DNA from: Isoalcanivorax pacificus W11-5
GTDB lineage: Bacteria > Pseudomonadota > Gammaproteobacteria > Pseudomonadales > Alcanivoracaceae
Assembly: GCF_000299335.2 (NCBI RefSeq)
Contig: NZ_CP004387.1
Location: 2,914,001-2,978,000, forward strand
Length of the DNA: 64,000 nucleotides
Direction of reading: 5' to 3'
Of the stretch, positions 44,782-53,989 are shown one piece after another; position 1 is the stretch's first letter, and every line of letters begins with the position of its first letter. The notes below the pieces were generated by a model. The model searched no databases. It was not told the origin of the DNA and saw only the letters and a program-made list of their open reading frames with translations. Position numbers and translations under genes: made by a program.

Positions 44782-45945
44782 ATGAAAGCCACGACTCGCA
44801 AATACGTTTCCCTGCTGGGCCTCGCCGGCGCCTCGCTGATCGGCGTTTCCGCCCAGGCACACGATATTCCGGAAAAATACATTTACCTCGGTGGCCACGT
44901 CAGCCAGTACTGGTTCGATAAGGACGAACTCGGCCCGAACGGCTATGACACCGTGACACTGCCCGGCCTGCAGGCCGGCGCGCGCTTCGCACCAAACTGG
45001 TCTGCCCAGCTCTGGTGGGAACGCAATGCAGTGCGCACCGAGATCACCAATGACAAGAGCTATGCCAACCTGGCGCTGGGTTCCCTGCGCTATCACTTCC
45101 ATGACACGTCCTGGGGGCCGTTCGAACCCTACGCGGGCGTGACAGCCGGTCAGCTGCGTTTTGATCGTCGTGGCGATGAAAAGGACGAGGAAACCGTGGC
45201 AGGCGCCGAATTCGGCATGCAGGCACGGCTGGCTGAGCACTGGATTTTCGACATCGGCGCGCGCCCGCTGTGGACCGAATGGCGCGACCGCTTCGAAGGT
45301 GAAGTCTATGCTGGCCTGAACCTGGTGTTCGGCGCCACCCGCAAGGCTGAACCGGCACCGGAGCCAGTCGTCCCGGCGGTGTATGACCAGGACAATGACG
45401 GCGTGCCGGATGAGCGCGACAACTGCCCGAACACCCCGGCCGGTGTTGCCGTGGACGCCAGCGGCTGCCCGCTGGACACCGACGGTGACGGCGTACCGGA
45501 CTATCAGGATCAGTGCCCCAACACCCCGGCCGGCGCGCTGGTGGATGAGCAGGGCTGCCAGAAGTACCTGGAAAGCGATGTGCGTGAAACACTGTACGTG
45601 GAGTTCGAGCTGAACAAGGCCGAGATTCGCCAGGAGTACATCGGTGAACTGGCACAACTGGCCGAGATGATGAAGCAGTACCCGTCCGCGCGCCTGCTGC
45701 TGGAAGGCCACACCGACAGCTCCGGTGCGGCCTCCTACAACATGCGTCTCTCGGGTGAACGTGCCGCGTCAGTGAAGAACTCGCTGGTGAACAGCTTCGG
45801 CATCAACCCGGACCGCATCGATACCGTGGGCCGGGGTGAAGAACAGCCGATCGCGGACAACACCACCGCCGAAGGCCGTGCCCAGAACCGCCGCGTCGAG
45901 GCGATCCTGCGCGCGACCAAGCGTGAAGCCCTGTACGAAGAGTAA
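44782..45945 (+). CDS. OmpA-family outer-membrane protein with thrombospondin type 3-like repeats
   Basis: 387 residues from the ATG at 44782 (CCAGGACGG upstream). Signal peptide cleaved near AQA-HDI. An eight-strand barrel-like N-terminal domain (~30-195) is followed by an acidic calcium-binding linker with two D-x-D-x-D-G-V-P-D repeats and C-P-N-T-P-A-G units (~215-260). The OmpA-C peptidoglycan-binding domain (~280-380) has LLLEGHTDSSG and AQNRRVEA. Family members anchor the outer membrane to the cell wall. It is a paralog of the next gene, which carries only one such repeat. Confidence 0.93.
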   Translation: MKATTRKYVSLLGLAGASLIGVSAQAHDIPEKYIYLGGHVSQYWFDKDELGPNGYDTVTLPGLQAGARFAPNWSAQLWWERNAVRTEITNDKSYANLALGSLRYHFHDTSWGPFEPYAGVTAGQLRFDRRGDEKDEETVAGAEFGMQARLAEHWIFDIGARPLWTEWRDRFEGEVYAGLNLVFGATRKAEPAPEPVVPAVYDQDNDGVPDERDNCPNTPAGVAVDASGCPLDTDGDGVPDYQDQCPNTPAGALVDEQGCQKYLESDVRETLYVEFELNKAEIRQEYIGELAQLAEMMKQYPSARLLLEGHTDSSGAASYNMRLSGERAASVKNSLVNSFGINPDRIDTVGRGEEQPIADNTTAEGRAQNRRVEAILRATKREALYEE

Positions 45946-45988
45946 TGCCATTGCCCCGCCATTCCGGCGGGGCCCTCGATACCGCAAG

Positions 45989-46018
45989 ACGCCGCCCGTA
46001 TGGGCGGCGTCTTGTTTT
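45989..46018 (+). terminator. Terminator of the first OmpA-family gene
   Basis: ACGCCGCCC / GGGCGGCGT stem with a short GTAT loop (45989-46010), followed by CTTGTTTT, 43 bases after the stop. Confidence 0.85.
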
Positions 46019-46140
46019 GGACCCCGTCCCCGTCCACCTGGCCGGGAAACCCGCAAACGCCATATATATCAAATAGACATCACAACAGAACACGGAACGG
46101 ATAGCCGTTTTTGCCACCTTTTTTGTACGAAATAACCTCC

Positions 46141-46170
46141 TTGTCTTGTAAGCATTTTCTTACAAGACAA
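46141..46170. promoter_or_regulatory. Perfect 12-base inverted repeat
   Basis: TTGTCTTGTAAG pairs with CTTACAAGACAA across CATTTT. No T-run follows in either direction, so it is more likely a protein site or an RNA hairpin than a terminator. It lies ~405 bases upstream of the second OmpA-family gene. Confidence 0.45.
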
Positions 46171-46575
46171 TTGTTTCGATAGTTATCAAGCGGTTACATA
46201 TGGATACAGACAGACCCCCGTTCCCCACCCTGCATCCCCCCTTTCTCCCCCTCTGCACCTCGCCGGACGTAAACGATCAGTACTTTCTTCTCAGCAAGGA
46301 CCCGCCTCACATACATTTGATGACATAAATACAACACTGGCGTGCCAACCCTGCCGGCACACCCTGTACCGGCGACTGCCGCCCAAGCCACTGATATATC
46401 GACCATTTCCCCTCCTGCCCGGCGTGGCGAATTCGTCATCTGCCGCGCCATTCCATGGCCATTCCCCGGCATCGGGCCCCGAACACATCCGGTGATCCGC
46501 GATCATTCGCGCTGCGGCACCGGCCCTGCCCCGGCGCCGACTGTTTTCTTTGGGAGTCAGCAAGAGGGAATGCAC

Positions 46576-47652
46576 ATGAACTTTTCCAGAATCGGGCTTG
46601 CAGCGGGCGCGCTGGGCCTCATCCTCGGCACCCCCGCCGTTGCCGGGCAACAGTGGCCGGAATCCTTCGGCTACCTGGGCATACAGGGGTCTTACTACGA
46701 TATCGAAGACGGTCGCGAGGCCATCGGCGACGTCGAGAACTACTGGCAACCGGCGGTGAACCTCGGTTACCGCTTCAATCCGCGTTTTTCCGCCCAGCTG
46801 CAGTACGGCAAGGCGGAAACCAGCGCCAAGAACATCGACCTGGATGTTGACGCTGAACTGGCCAGCATCGTCGGGCGGCTGCATTTCCCCGAATGGTCGG
46901 TGATCGGCTTCCAGCCTTACGCCGGCCTCGGCTATGGCCGTAATGAACTCGATCCGGAACTGCTCGACACCAAGAAAGAAGACATGGTGGTGGGCGAACT
47001 GGGCCTGCAGCGCCTGCTGAGCCGCTCTTTCATGCTGGACCTTGGCGTGCGCGGCCTGCTGGAAACCGATGACCGCTTCTTCGATTCACAGCCCTACATC
47101 GGCCTGAACTGGCTGTTCGGCAAGCGCTACGCCGAAGCGCCGGCACCGAAACCCGCGCCGCGCAAGGAAGAGCCGATGTGGATCGACAGCGACGGCGACG
47201 GTGTACCGGACCATCTGGATCAATGCCCGGATACCCCGGCGGGCGCACTGGTGGACGACGTTGGCTGCCACCTGGTGCTGACCGAAACCGTGAACATCAC
47301 CCTGCACGTGGAATTCGACCACGACAGCACCACCGTGAAGCAGGGCTACCTGCCGGAGATCGAGGAAGTGGCGCAGGTACTGACCCAGTACCCCGGCGCG
47401 GAAGTGCTGCTGGAAGGGCACACCGATTCCACCGGCCCGGCCACCTATAACCAGAACCTGTCTGTCGCCCGCGCCAACGCGGTCATGCGTGTCCTGATCT
47501 CTGAATTCGGCATTGGCGCCGAGCGCATCCGCACCTCGGGCATGGGTGAATCCCAGCCGATCGCCGACAACGGCACCGCCGAAGGCCGCGCGCAGAACCG
47601 TCGCGTCGAAGCCGTGATCCAGGCGAGCCGTGAAGAAATCCAGATGCGCTAA
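46576..47652 (+). CDS. OmpA-family outer-membrane protein, paralog of the preceding one
   Basis: 358 residues from the ATG at 46576 (GAGGGA six bases before; an ATG at 46570 is too close). Signal peptide cleaved near AVA-GQQ. Barrel domain ~25-190, a single D-S-D-G-D-G-V-P-D calcium-type repeat with C-P-D-T-P-A-G, and the OmpA-C domain with LLEGHTDSTG and AQNRRVEAVI. Same plan as the gene before it with one repeat instead of two. The lipoprotein gene follows after 44 bases and is probably co-transcribed. Confidence 0.92.
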   Translation: MNFSRIGLAAGALGLILGTPAVAGQQWPESFGYLGIQGSYYDIEDGREAIGDVENYWQPAVNLGYRFNPRFSAQLQYGKAETSAKNIDLDVDAELASIVGRLHFPEWSVIGFQPYAGLGYGRNELDPELLDTKKEDMVVGELGLQRLLSRSFMLDLGVRGLLETDDRFFDSQPYIGLNWLFGKRYAEAPAPKPAPRKEEPMWIDSDGDGVPDHLDQCPDTPAGALVDDVGCHLVLTETVNITLHVEFDHDSTTVKQGYLPEIEEVAQVLTQYPGAEVLLEGHTDSTGPATYNQNLSVARANAVMRVLISEFGIGAERIRTSGMGESQPIADNGTAEGRAQNRRVEAVIQASREEIQMR

Positions 47653-47696
47653 CCGAATTGAACGAACAGGCATGCATGGCATGCGGGAGAAGGAAC

Positions 47697-49301
47697 ATGA
47701 ACGAGATCAAGAAACCCTGGATCACCGGCACATCACTGCTGCTGGCTGCACTGCTGGTCACCGCCTGCGGCGGTGGCGGCGGGCCGAACTCGAGCCGTAT
47801 CGACGTCCCTGGCGGCGAAGATCCGCGCACCCCGGAATTCTGCGATGATCCGGACCAGATTTTCGGTATCGACAGCAACGGCATCCTGCCGGCGGATGGC
47901 GCCACGGACGTGGCCCTGAACAGCGTCATCAACCTGCGTTTCACGCACAATGTCAGCGCCGCGTCGGTCAATGAAACCACGCTGTTCATCACCAACGGCG
48001 GCACCGTGGTGCCGGTGAATTATCAGGTCAACGGCCGCAACGTGACCCTGACACCACAATCCCCCCTGGTGGGCAACACCGAATACACCATCAATGTCGG
48101 TGCCGACATCGCCACCGCGCTGTGTCTGCCACCGAAGACGCCAAAATTCATCAGCAGCGATGATGTGGGCGATACCACCTTCACCACCGGCACCCAGCCG
48201 GACAGTGAACAGCCAACCATCGTCTCCATTACGCCCGCTGACGGCGCCACGCTGGTCCCGCAGGACGCCAGTGTGACCATCGTCTTCAGCGAGCCGGTCA
48301 AGGCATCCACTGTCAGCGCCGACACCATCACTCTGACACACGACAGCTCCGGCACGGACATCGCCGGCAACTTCGACGTGAAAAACGAGATCGTGGTGTT
48401 CACGCCCAGTTCACCCCTGCAGATGCAACAGAACTACACCCTGAACGTCTCCACCAACATTCGTGACCTGGCCGACAACGCACTGCAGGACGCTGGCACC
48501 AGCAGCTTCCGTGTCGGCGGTGTGGTCGTCGCCCTCAACAACACGCTGGTCAGCCAGATTCCCGGCCTGAGTGATCTGGTCAATGGCCCGCTGGCTGACC
48601 TGCTGACCCAGATCGGACTGGTGCCGGACGAAGGCGGCGGCGTGGGCAATCTGGACAACCTGGCCATCATCACGCTGCCACTGCCGACGGATATCAACAA
48701 TCCGACCGAGTTCGACGATCTGCTGGTGGCGGTCTGTGACCCGGAAAACCCGGCACAGGACTGCGCGCTGAAACTGAACGTCGGCCTGGATCCTGCCTCG
48801 CTGCAAACCCTCGCAGACGAACTCACCTCGGGTGATCCGCAGGCGGTGCTGGACGCACTGACCAACGCACTGGTGGCTGAAGACGGCGTGCTGTCCGTGG
48901 ACCTGAGCCTGCTGGAAGATGGCCTGCCGGGTGTCACGCAACTGCTGGATACCGTACCGGGGCTGGGCGACGCCCTCGACATGGTGGTCGGTGCGCTGGA
49001 AGACGGCCTGTCGCAGGTGCCGATGCTCAACGACCTGATCGACCAGCTTGGCCTGTTCGGGGATGGCAGCGTGGTGGACCTGGGCCTGCTGTCCGGTTCG
49101 CTGCTGGCACTGGGCGTGGGTGACGAAGAAGACCGCCTGCTGGACCTGCAGGTACTCGACCCGAGCACCGGCGCCCTGCTGAACATCAGCGGCGGGCTGC
49201 TGGACGACGTCCTGGACCCGGTGCTCGGCGCACTGGATCCGGTTCTGGACCCGCTCAACGAACTGCTCTGCAACACCATTCCGCTGCTGTGTCTGCGTTG
49301 A
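47697..49301 (+). CDS. Ig-like (Big_5/SbsA) lipoprotein
   Basis: 534 residues from the ATG at 47697 (GGGAGAAGGA upstream). Lipobox L-V-T-A-C near residue 24, a GGGG linker, then two SbsA-type Ig domains (~60-165 with VINLRFTHNVSA, LTPQSPLVGNTEYTI; ~175-275 with VTIVFSEPVKASTV, FTPSSPLQMQQNYTL). The C-terminal half is unlike them: a Leu/Asp/Gly-rich stretch of loose repeats (PGLSDLVNGPLADLL, PVLGALDPVLDPLNELL). It lies in one strand order after the OmpA paralog with a short gap. A surface role with the OmpA protein is plausible but unproven. Confidence 0.8.
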   Translation: MNEIKKPWITGTSLLLAALLVTACGGGGGPNSSRIDVPGGEDPRTPEFCDDPDQIFGIDSNGILPADGATDVALNSVINLRFTHNVSAASVNETTLFITNGGTVVPVNYQVNGRNVTLTPQSPLVGNTEYTINVGADIATALCLPPKTPKFISSDDVGDTTFTTGTQPDSEQPTIVSITPADGATLVPQDASVTIVFSEPVKASTVSADTITLTHDSSGTDIAGNFDVKNEIVVFTPSSPLQMQQNYTLNVSTNIRDLADNALQDAGTSSFRVGGVVVALNNTLVSQIPGLSDLVNGPLADLLTQIGLVPDEGGGVGNLDNLAIITLPLPTDINNPTEFDDLLVAVCDPENPAQDCALKLNVGLDPASLQTLADELTSGDPQAVLDALTNALVAEDGVLSVDLSLLEDGLPGVTQLLDTVPGLGDALDMVVGALEDGLSQVPMLNDLIDQLGLFGDGSVVDLGLLSGSLLALGVGDEEDRLLDLQVLDPSTGALLNISGGLLDDVLDPVLGALDPVLDPLNELLCNTIPLLCLR

Positions 49302-49592
49302 TGATTTGACTCCCGCATGATGCGGCTTGGGGCGCCTCCCCCCTCGGGGCGCCCCCTTTTTTTCCGGCACGCCGCGCCAGCTGTGTCGCGGCCTGTCCTC
49401 TTGCACGCCTGCGCGTTTCCCCTCTGTTTATCCCCACCCTTTGCCTGAACGACGCTGCACGCGCGCGCCGCGACCAATTGCCGCACCGCCATCCGCGCCA
49501 GGCGACGGAGTCATTGTGAGCATCAGGGTCGCGTCCATAATCGGGGCCGACTCAGTTTTCCAGACCTGCTTTTCAATCATGAGGAATATCAC
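49302..49592. other. Gap before the ACAD pair
   Basis: About 290 bases holding the terminator at 49329-49363 and the promoter region of the acyl-CoA dehydrogenase pair. No gene seen. Confidence 0.5.
49329..49363 (+). terminator. Terminator of the Ig-like lipoprotein gene
   Basis: GGGGCGCC (49329-49336) pairs with GGCGCCCC (49348-49355), followed by seven T (49357-49363). Confidence 0.9.
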
Positions 49593-50900
49593 ATGGCCAA
49601 AGATGCCGTCGGTTATGCACTGACCGCACTGAACAAGATGGCCAGCTCCGATCTGCTGGACAGGCTCGGGCTGCGCAAGCTGGCGGAACGGATGGCCTAT
49701 ACCCTGACCCGCACCGGCTTCCAGGTCATCACTACCAGTGCACGCACTTTCAAGAGCGCGGGCACCCCAAAGCGTCCGGAACGCCTGAATACTCCCGGCC
49801 ACACTACCGACCTGTTCGACCTGAACATCACCGACGAACAGCAGATGATTCGCGACTCGGTGAAAGCGTTTGCGGATGACGTGCTGCGCCCCCGCGCCGA
49901 AGCCGCTGATGCGGCCAGCTGCACCAGCGACGAAACCGTGGCTGCGGCACTGGAACTGGGCCTGAATTTCTTCGCCGTACCGGAATCCTTCGGCGGTGCC
50001 GCCAGCGAACGCTCGCCGGTAACCACCATGCTGGTGGCCGAGGATCTGGCCTGGGGCGACATGGGCCAGGCGATTGCCATCCTCGCACCGATGGGCGTGG
50101 CCAACGCGCTCACGCAGTGGGGCAGCGCCGATCAGCAGGCACGCTATCTGCCGGCGTTCGCCAGCGAGAACCCGCCCAAAGCGACCCTCGCCGTGGCCGA
50201 GCCAAGGCCACTGTTCGATCCGCTGCAGCTGCAGACCACCGCCCGGCGCGACGGCGATCACTATGTGCTCAATGGCACCAAGTCGCTGGTGCCGCTGGCC
50301 GCCGAAGCGGAACTGTTCCTGATCGCCGCACAGACTGATGACGGCCCGGCCGTGTTCATCGTCGAAGGCGGTACCGACGGGCTGCGCGCCGGCGACGATC
50401 CCTCCATGGGAATACGCGCCAGTGGCCAGCGTCCGCTGCTGCTGGACAACGTGCGTGTGTCTGCCGCACAGAAACTCGGTGATGACGATTTCGATTACCG
50501 CGCCTTTGTTGATCTCGGCACGCTGGCCTGGTGTGCGCTGGCCATCGGCACCAGCCAGGCGGTACTGGATTACGTGATTCCCTACTGCAACGAGCGCAAG
50601 GCCTTCGGCGAGCCGATCAGCCAGCGCCAGGCCGTCGCGTTCCTGATCGCCAACATGGCGATCGAACTGGATGCCATGCGCATGCTCACCTGGCGTGCGG
50701 TGTGCCGCGCCGAACAAGGCAAATCATTCCGCCGCGAAGCGCACCTGGCGCGCACCCTGTGCAAGGAAAAAGCCATGCAGATCGGCACCGACGGCGTGCA
50801 GCTGCTCGGCGGCCACGGCTTCACCAAGGAATACCCTGTCGAGCGCTGGTATCGCGACCTGCGCGCCATTGGTGTCGCCTTCGGCGGCCTGCATCTTTGA
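49593..50900 (+). CDS. Acyl-CoA dehydrogenase-like protein lacking the catalytic Glu
   Basis: 435 residues; AGGA before the ATG. An unusual ~75-residue N-terminal helical extension precedes an ACAD fold: TDEQQMIRDSVKAFADDVLRPRAEAAD, FFAVPESFGG, the flavin-binding middle domain, and the C-terminal helical domain with ERKAFGEPISQRQAVAFLIANMAIE and LLGGHGFTKEYPVERWYRDLR. The chain ends at once after AIGVAFGGLHL, where other ACADs have the Y-E-G-T segment with the catalytic base. The alternative base position used by IVD/LCAD is a Gly here. So it may be a non-catalytic partner of the ACAD encoded 25 bases downstream. Confidence 0.85.
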   Translation: MAKDAVGYALTALNKMASSDLLDRLGLRKLAERMAYTLTRTGFQVITTSARTFKSAGTPKRPERLNTPGHTTDLFDLNITDEQQMIRDSVKAFADDVLRPRAEAADAASCTSDETVAAALELGLNFFAVPESFGGAASERSPVTTMLVAEDLAWGDMGQAIAILAPMGVANALTQWGSADQQARYLPAFASENPPKATLAVAEPRPLFDPLQLQTTARRDGDHYVLNGTKSLVPLAAEAELFLIAAQTDDGPAVFIVEGGTDGLRAGDDPSMGIRASGQRPLLLDNVRVSAAQKLGDDDFDYRAFVDLGTLAWCALAIGTSQAVLDYVIPYCNERKAFGEPISQRQAVAFLIANMAIELDAMRMLTWRAVCRAEQGKSFRREAHLARTLCKEKAMQIGTDGVQLLGGHGFTKEYPVERWYRDLRAIGVAFGGLHL

Positions 50901-50925
50901 CTGCGCGCATCCAGGAGAGCACAGC

Positions 50926-52131
50926 ATGAATATCGAAATCCCGAAAAAGATCCGGCCGATCATCAACAACGCCCATCAGGTGGCGCTGAGTGTGTTCCGC
51001 CCGATTTCACGCAAATACGACAAGGCCGAGCACGAAGCGCCGAAAGAACTGGACATGCTCGCCTCGGTACTCGACGGCTTCAATGAAGGCGACCCGGAGT
51101 CCAGTGCCGGCGCCACCCGTACCGGCAAGGGCCGCATCAACGATGACGGCACGGTAAAGAACGGTGCCAACATGAGCACCTGTCTCGGCGCCATGGAACT
51201 TTGCTACGGCGACACCGGCTTCCTGCTGGCGATGCCGCGCCAGGGCCTGGGCAACGCCGCCATCGCCGCAGTGGCCAACGACGAGCAGCTCAAGCGCTTT
51301 GAGGGCAAATGGGCTGCCATGGCAATCACTGAACCGGGCTGCGGGTCCGATTCAGCCGCCATCCGCACGACCGCCATCAAGGACGGCGACCACTACGTGC
51401 TCAACGGCGAGAAAATCTTCGTCACCTCCGGCGAACGCGCCGACTGCGTGGTGGTGTGGGCATCACTGGACCTGTCTGTCGGCCGCGCGGCGATCAAGTC
51501 GTTCGTGGTCGAATGGGGCACGCCGGGCATGGAACTGGTACGGCTGGAAAAGAAGCTCGGTATCAAGGCGTCGGATACTGCCGCGATCAATTTCAGTGAC
51601 TGCCGCGTGCCGGCGGAAAACCTGCTGGGCAACCCCGAGATCGATGTCAAAAAAGGCTTCGGCGGGGTGATGGAAACCTTCGACAACACCCGTCCGCTGG
51701 TGGCGTCGATGGCCATCGGCGTGGCCAAGGCCTCGCTGGAGCGGCTGCGGGAACTGCTGGCCGACCATATCGAGTACGACTACGACAAGCCGGTGGACAA
51801 CTGCTCCGCCGTCGAAGCCGAGCTGTACCGCATGGAGGCCGAGTGGGAAGCCGCTTACTGGCTGGCCATCAAGGCCGCCTGGATGGCGGACAACAAAAAG
51901 TCCAACTCGCTGGAAGCCTCGATCTCCAAGGCCAAGGCCGGCCGCGTCGGCAACGCCATCACGCTGCGCTGCGTGGAACTGGCCGGCACGCTGGGCTATA
52001 CCGAAGAAGAACTGCTGGAGAAATGGGCCCGTGACTCGAAGATCCTCGACATCTTCGAGGGCACACAACAGATCCAGTTGCTGATCATCGCCCGCCGTCT
52101 GCTGGGGCTGTCATCGTCCGAACTGAAATGA
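50926..52131 (+). CDS. Acyl-CoA dehydrogenase
   Basis: 401 residues from the ATG at 50926 (CCAGGAGAGC upstream). Full ACAD fold: ITEPGCGSDSAAIRTTA (flavin/substrate loop), LNGEKIFVTSGERAD, and a C-terminal KILDIFEGTQQIQLLIIARRL with the catalytic Glu in F-E-G-T. The N-terminus lacks the usual L-x-x-E-Q-x-x-x-R pattern and reads more like the FadE subunits that work in pairs. Together with the upstream gene it suggests a heteromeric enzyme, as known for mycobacterial FadE pairs, with this subunit carrying the base. The substrate is unknown. Confidence 0.9.
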   Translation: MNIEIPKKIRPIINNAHQVALSVFRPISRKYDKAEHEAPKELDMLASVLDGFNEGDPESSAGATRTGKGRINDDGTVKNGANMSTCLGAMELCYGDTGFLLAMPRQGLGNAAIAAVANDEQLKRFEGKWAAMAITEPGCGSDSAAIRTTAIKDGDHYVLNGEKIFVTSGERADCVVVWASLDLSVGRAAIKSFVVEWGTPGMELVRLEKKLGIKASDTAAINFSDCRVPAENLLGNPEIDVKKGFGGVMETFDNTRPLVASMAIGVAKASLERLRELLADHIEYDYDKPVDNCSAVEAELYRMEAEWEAAYWLAIKAAWMADNKKSNSLEASISKAKAGRVGNAITLRCVELAGTLGYTEEELLEKWARDSKILDIFEGTQQIQLLIIARRLLGLSSSELK

Positions 52132-52137
52132 CCGCCC

Positions 52138-52169
52138 GCACCTCCGTGCCCGTCCCGGCACGGAGGTGC
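52138..52169 (+). terminator. Hairpin after the ACAD pair
   Basis: Perfect 13-base stem GCACCTCCGTGCC / GGCACGGAGGTGC with loop CGTCCC, seven bases past the stop. No T-run, so it may act as a weak terminator or as an RNA-stabilising end. Confidence 0.7.
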
Positions 52170-52270
52170 GGCGCCATTGTTAGCTGATTTTTTACATCCC
52201 GGGCCGCTGCGACCTGGTTCTCAATCCGACATAATGGCCACCTCCGCCTGACACAAACAGGATGTGCCTT

Positions 52271-52684
52271 ATGTCCCGCCTTGCTTCCCTGCTGCTCTTG
52301 CCTGCCGTGCTGCTGACACTGACTGCCTGCAGTGACGGCGACAAGGAGCCGGCCAGTTCATCCACCGCCATTCCTTCCCCGGCACCGACCGAACAAGCAG
52401 ATACCGCGCCAGTGGAACCCGCCGTGCCGGACGCGGACACCCCCGCGCCGCAGCCGGCCATCACGGTGCGTTATCAGTGCGCCAGCGACCTGATCGTGGA
52501 AGCCACCTACAGCAACGAAAGCGCGACGCTGGTGATTGATGGCGAGCGCTATGCGCTGACCCAGCAGGTGTCGGCTTCCGGCGCCCTGTATGGCAACGAT
52601 GCGATCGAATGGCACACCAAGGGCGACGAAGCCGTGCTCACCGGCGGCGACGACACGCGCGTCTGCCTGCGCGTCACCGAATAA
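52271..52684 (+). CDS. MliC-type lysozyme inhibitor lipoprotein
   Basis: 137 residues from the ATG at 52271 (AGGA nine bases before; ATG at 52262 also possible). Lipobox T-A-C near residue 20, a Pro/Ala/Thr-rich linker of ~45 residues, then the MliC domain: VRYQCASDLIVEATYSNESATLVIDGERYALTQQVSASGALYGNDAIEWHTKGDEAVLTGGD...CLRV. The two Cys at its ends form the family's disulfide. MliC proteins block C-type lysozyme at the cell surface. Single gene. Confidence 0.88.
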   Translation: MSRLASLLLLPAVLLTLTACSDGDKEPASSSTAIPSPAPTEQADTAPVEPAVPDADTPAPQPAITVRYQCASDLIVEATYSNESATLVIDGERYALTQQVSASGALYGNDAIEWHTKGDEAVLTGGDDTRVCLRVTE

Positions 52685-52855
52685 TCGCGTTCGCCCCCGG
52701 CAGGTCCGGGGGCAGCAGTCCCGCCCGGCCAATCGGCCCGCGCCCGCCCTCCCGTATTGATCCCGCCACGACCCGCACGACAGAATAGCAGGCTCCACAG
52801 GGATCACCGCCGGCCATACCGATAACGCCACGCCGGCCATACCGAGAGGGACACC

Positions 52856-53389
52856 ATGACCGTACCACTGACGCTGCCGCGCCTGCGCACGCTGCTCAAC
52901 CTGCCCTGGCTGATGCTGGTTTCCGGCATTGTCTTCATCATTTCGCAGACCGCCCTGGCGCTGACACTGGTCCCGCTCGGCGAGCCGGAAATTCTGTTCC
53001 GGGTGCAACTGCTGTTCACCACCGCCGCCGACTACCAGGCACAGTTCAACGCGTGGGAAGCGGCCGGTGTGCTCGGCGCGTATGAGGCCCACCTGATTCT
53101 CGATGCACTGCACCCGGTCTGGTATGCCACCTTTGCCACCTGCGTGCTGGCCGTGCTGTTCAGCCGTCGCGGCGCCAGCGCTGCCTGGGACCGTTTATTG
53201 CCCCTGCCGATGCTGTCCGGCCTGCTCGATGTGCTGGAAAATGGCATGCAGGCCATGTTCCTGAACCATCCTGCCGCACTCACTGATGGCCTGGTCTTCA
53301 TGAGCTGGCTGTGTTCGGCAGGCAAATGGGGGCTGGTGCTGATCTACGTGGTTGCCGCGCTGTACTGGATACCGCCGCGCCGGCGCTGA
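52856..53389 (+). CDS. Four-helix membrane protein, unknown
   Basis: 177 residues. Four membrane helices by eye (~20-42, ~85-105, ~115-135, ~150-172) with an Arg-rich C-terminus (WIPPRRR). GAGAGGGAC precedes the ATG. I recognise no family. Just upstream (52808-52847) the short segment GCCGGCCATACCGA occurs twice. Confidence 0.65.
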   Translation: MTVPLTLPRLRTLLNLPWLMLVSGIVFIISQTALALTLVPLGEPEILFRVQLLFTTAADYQAQFNAWEAAGVLGAYEAHLILDALHPVWYATFATCVLAVLFSRRGASAAWDRLLPLPMLSGLLDVLENGMQAMFLNHPAALTDGLVFMSWLCSAGKWGLVLIYVVAALYWIPPRRR

Positions 53390-53474
53390 GGCGACGGCGC
53401 CCGGTGGCGCAGCATCCGGACAGGCGTAGAATCGGGCCATCCCAGCCCGTTCTGCCTGTCCGGAATCACTGCCC

Positions 53475-53825
53475 ATGACCGCTTACCCGCTGCTGACCAC
53501 CCTGATCCTGCTGACCTGCTCCAACGTCTTCATGACCTTCGCCTGGTACGGCCACCTCAAACACCTGAACGACAAACCCTGGATCATCGCAGCCCTGTTG
53601 AGCTGGGGGGTCGCCTTGTTCGAATACCTGCTGCAGGTGCCTGCCAACCGCACCGGCTTTACCGTGATGAGCCTGCCGCAACTGAAAATCACCCAGGAAG
53701 TGATCACGCTGCTGGTGTTCGTGCCGTTTGCCATGTTCTACATGAAGCAGCCACTGAAATGGGATTTTCTCTGGGCCGGATTGTGCCTGGTCGGCGCGGT
53801 GTATTTCATGTTTCGCAGTGCCTGA
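53475..53825 (+). CDS. DUF486 (DMT-like) small membrane protein
   Basis: 116 residues and four membrane helices, with the family pattern SNVFMTFAWYGHLKH-NDKPWIIAALLSWGVALFEYLLQVPANR-G...LSLPQLKITQEVITL-VFVPFAMFYMKQPLKWDFLWAGLCLVGAVYFMF. Small relatives of drug/metabolite transporters; function unknown. Stands alone. Confidence 0.9.
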   Translation: MTAYPLLTTLILLTCSNVFMTFAWYGHLKHLNDKPWIIAALLSWGVALFEYLLQVPANRTGFTVMSLPQLKITQEVITLLVFVPFAMFYMKQPLKWDFLWAGLCLVGAVYFMFRSA

Positions 53826-53989
53826 TAGCCGGGCCTGCGATTGACTCCGGCGCCACGGCTCGGGCAACGTAAAGCCATAAAAACCAGACGAAAGACTGAA
53901 ACACCACAGCGACCGCTTGTGTAAGCTGACGGCGGTCGAGGGCGACGCGCCTGCTGCATCGCCGCCAATAACAAGGAGAACACCACCTA

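Larger units (their letters stand above)
45946..46575. other. Gap between the two OmpA-family genes
   Basis: 630 bases. It holds the terminator at 45989-46018 and the 12-base inverted repeat at 46141-46170, then the leader of the second gene. No supported gene. Confidence 0.5.

Noticed and set aside
49428-50717. 429-codon antisense frame over the first ACAD gene
   Set aside because: Shadow; no start context and no domain.
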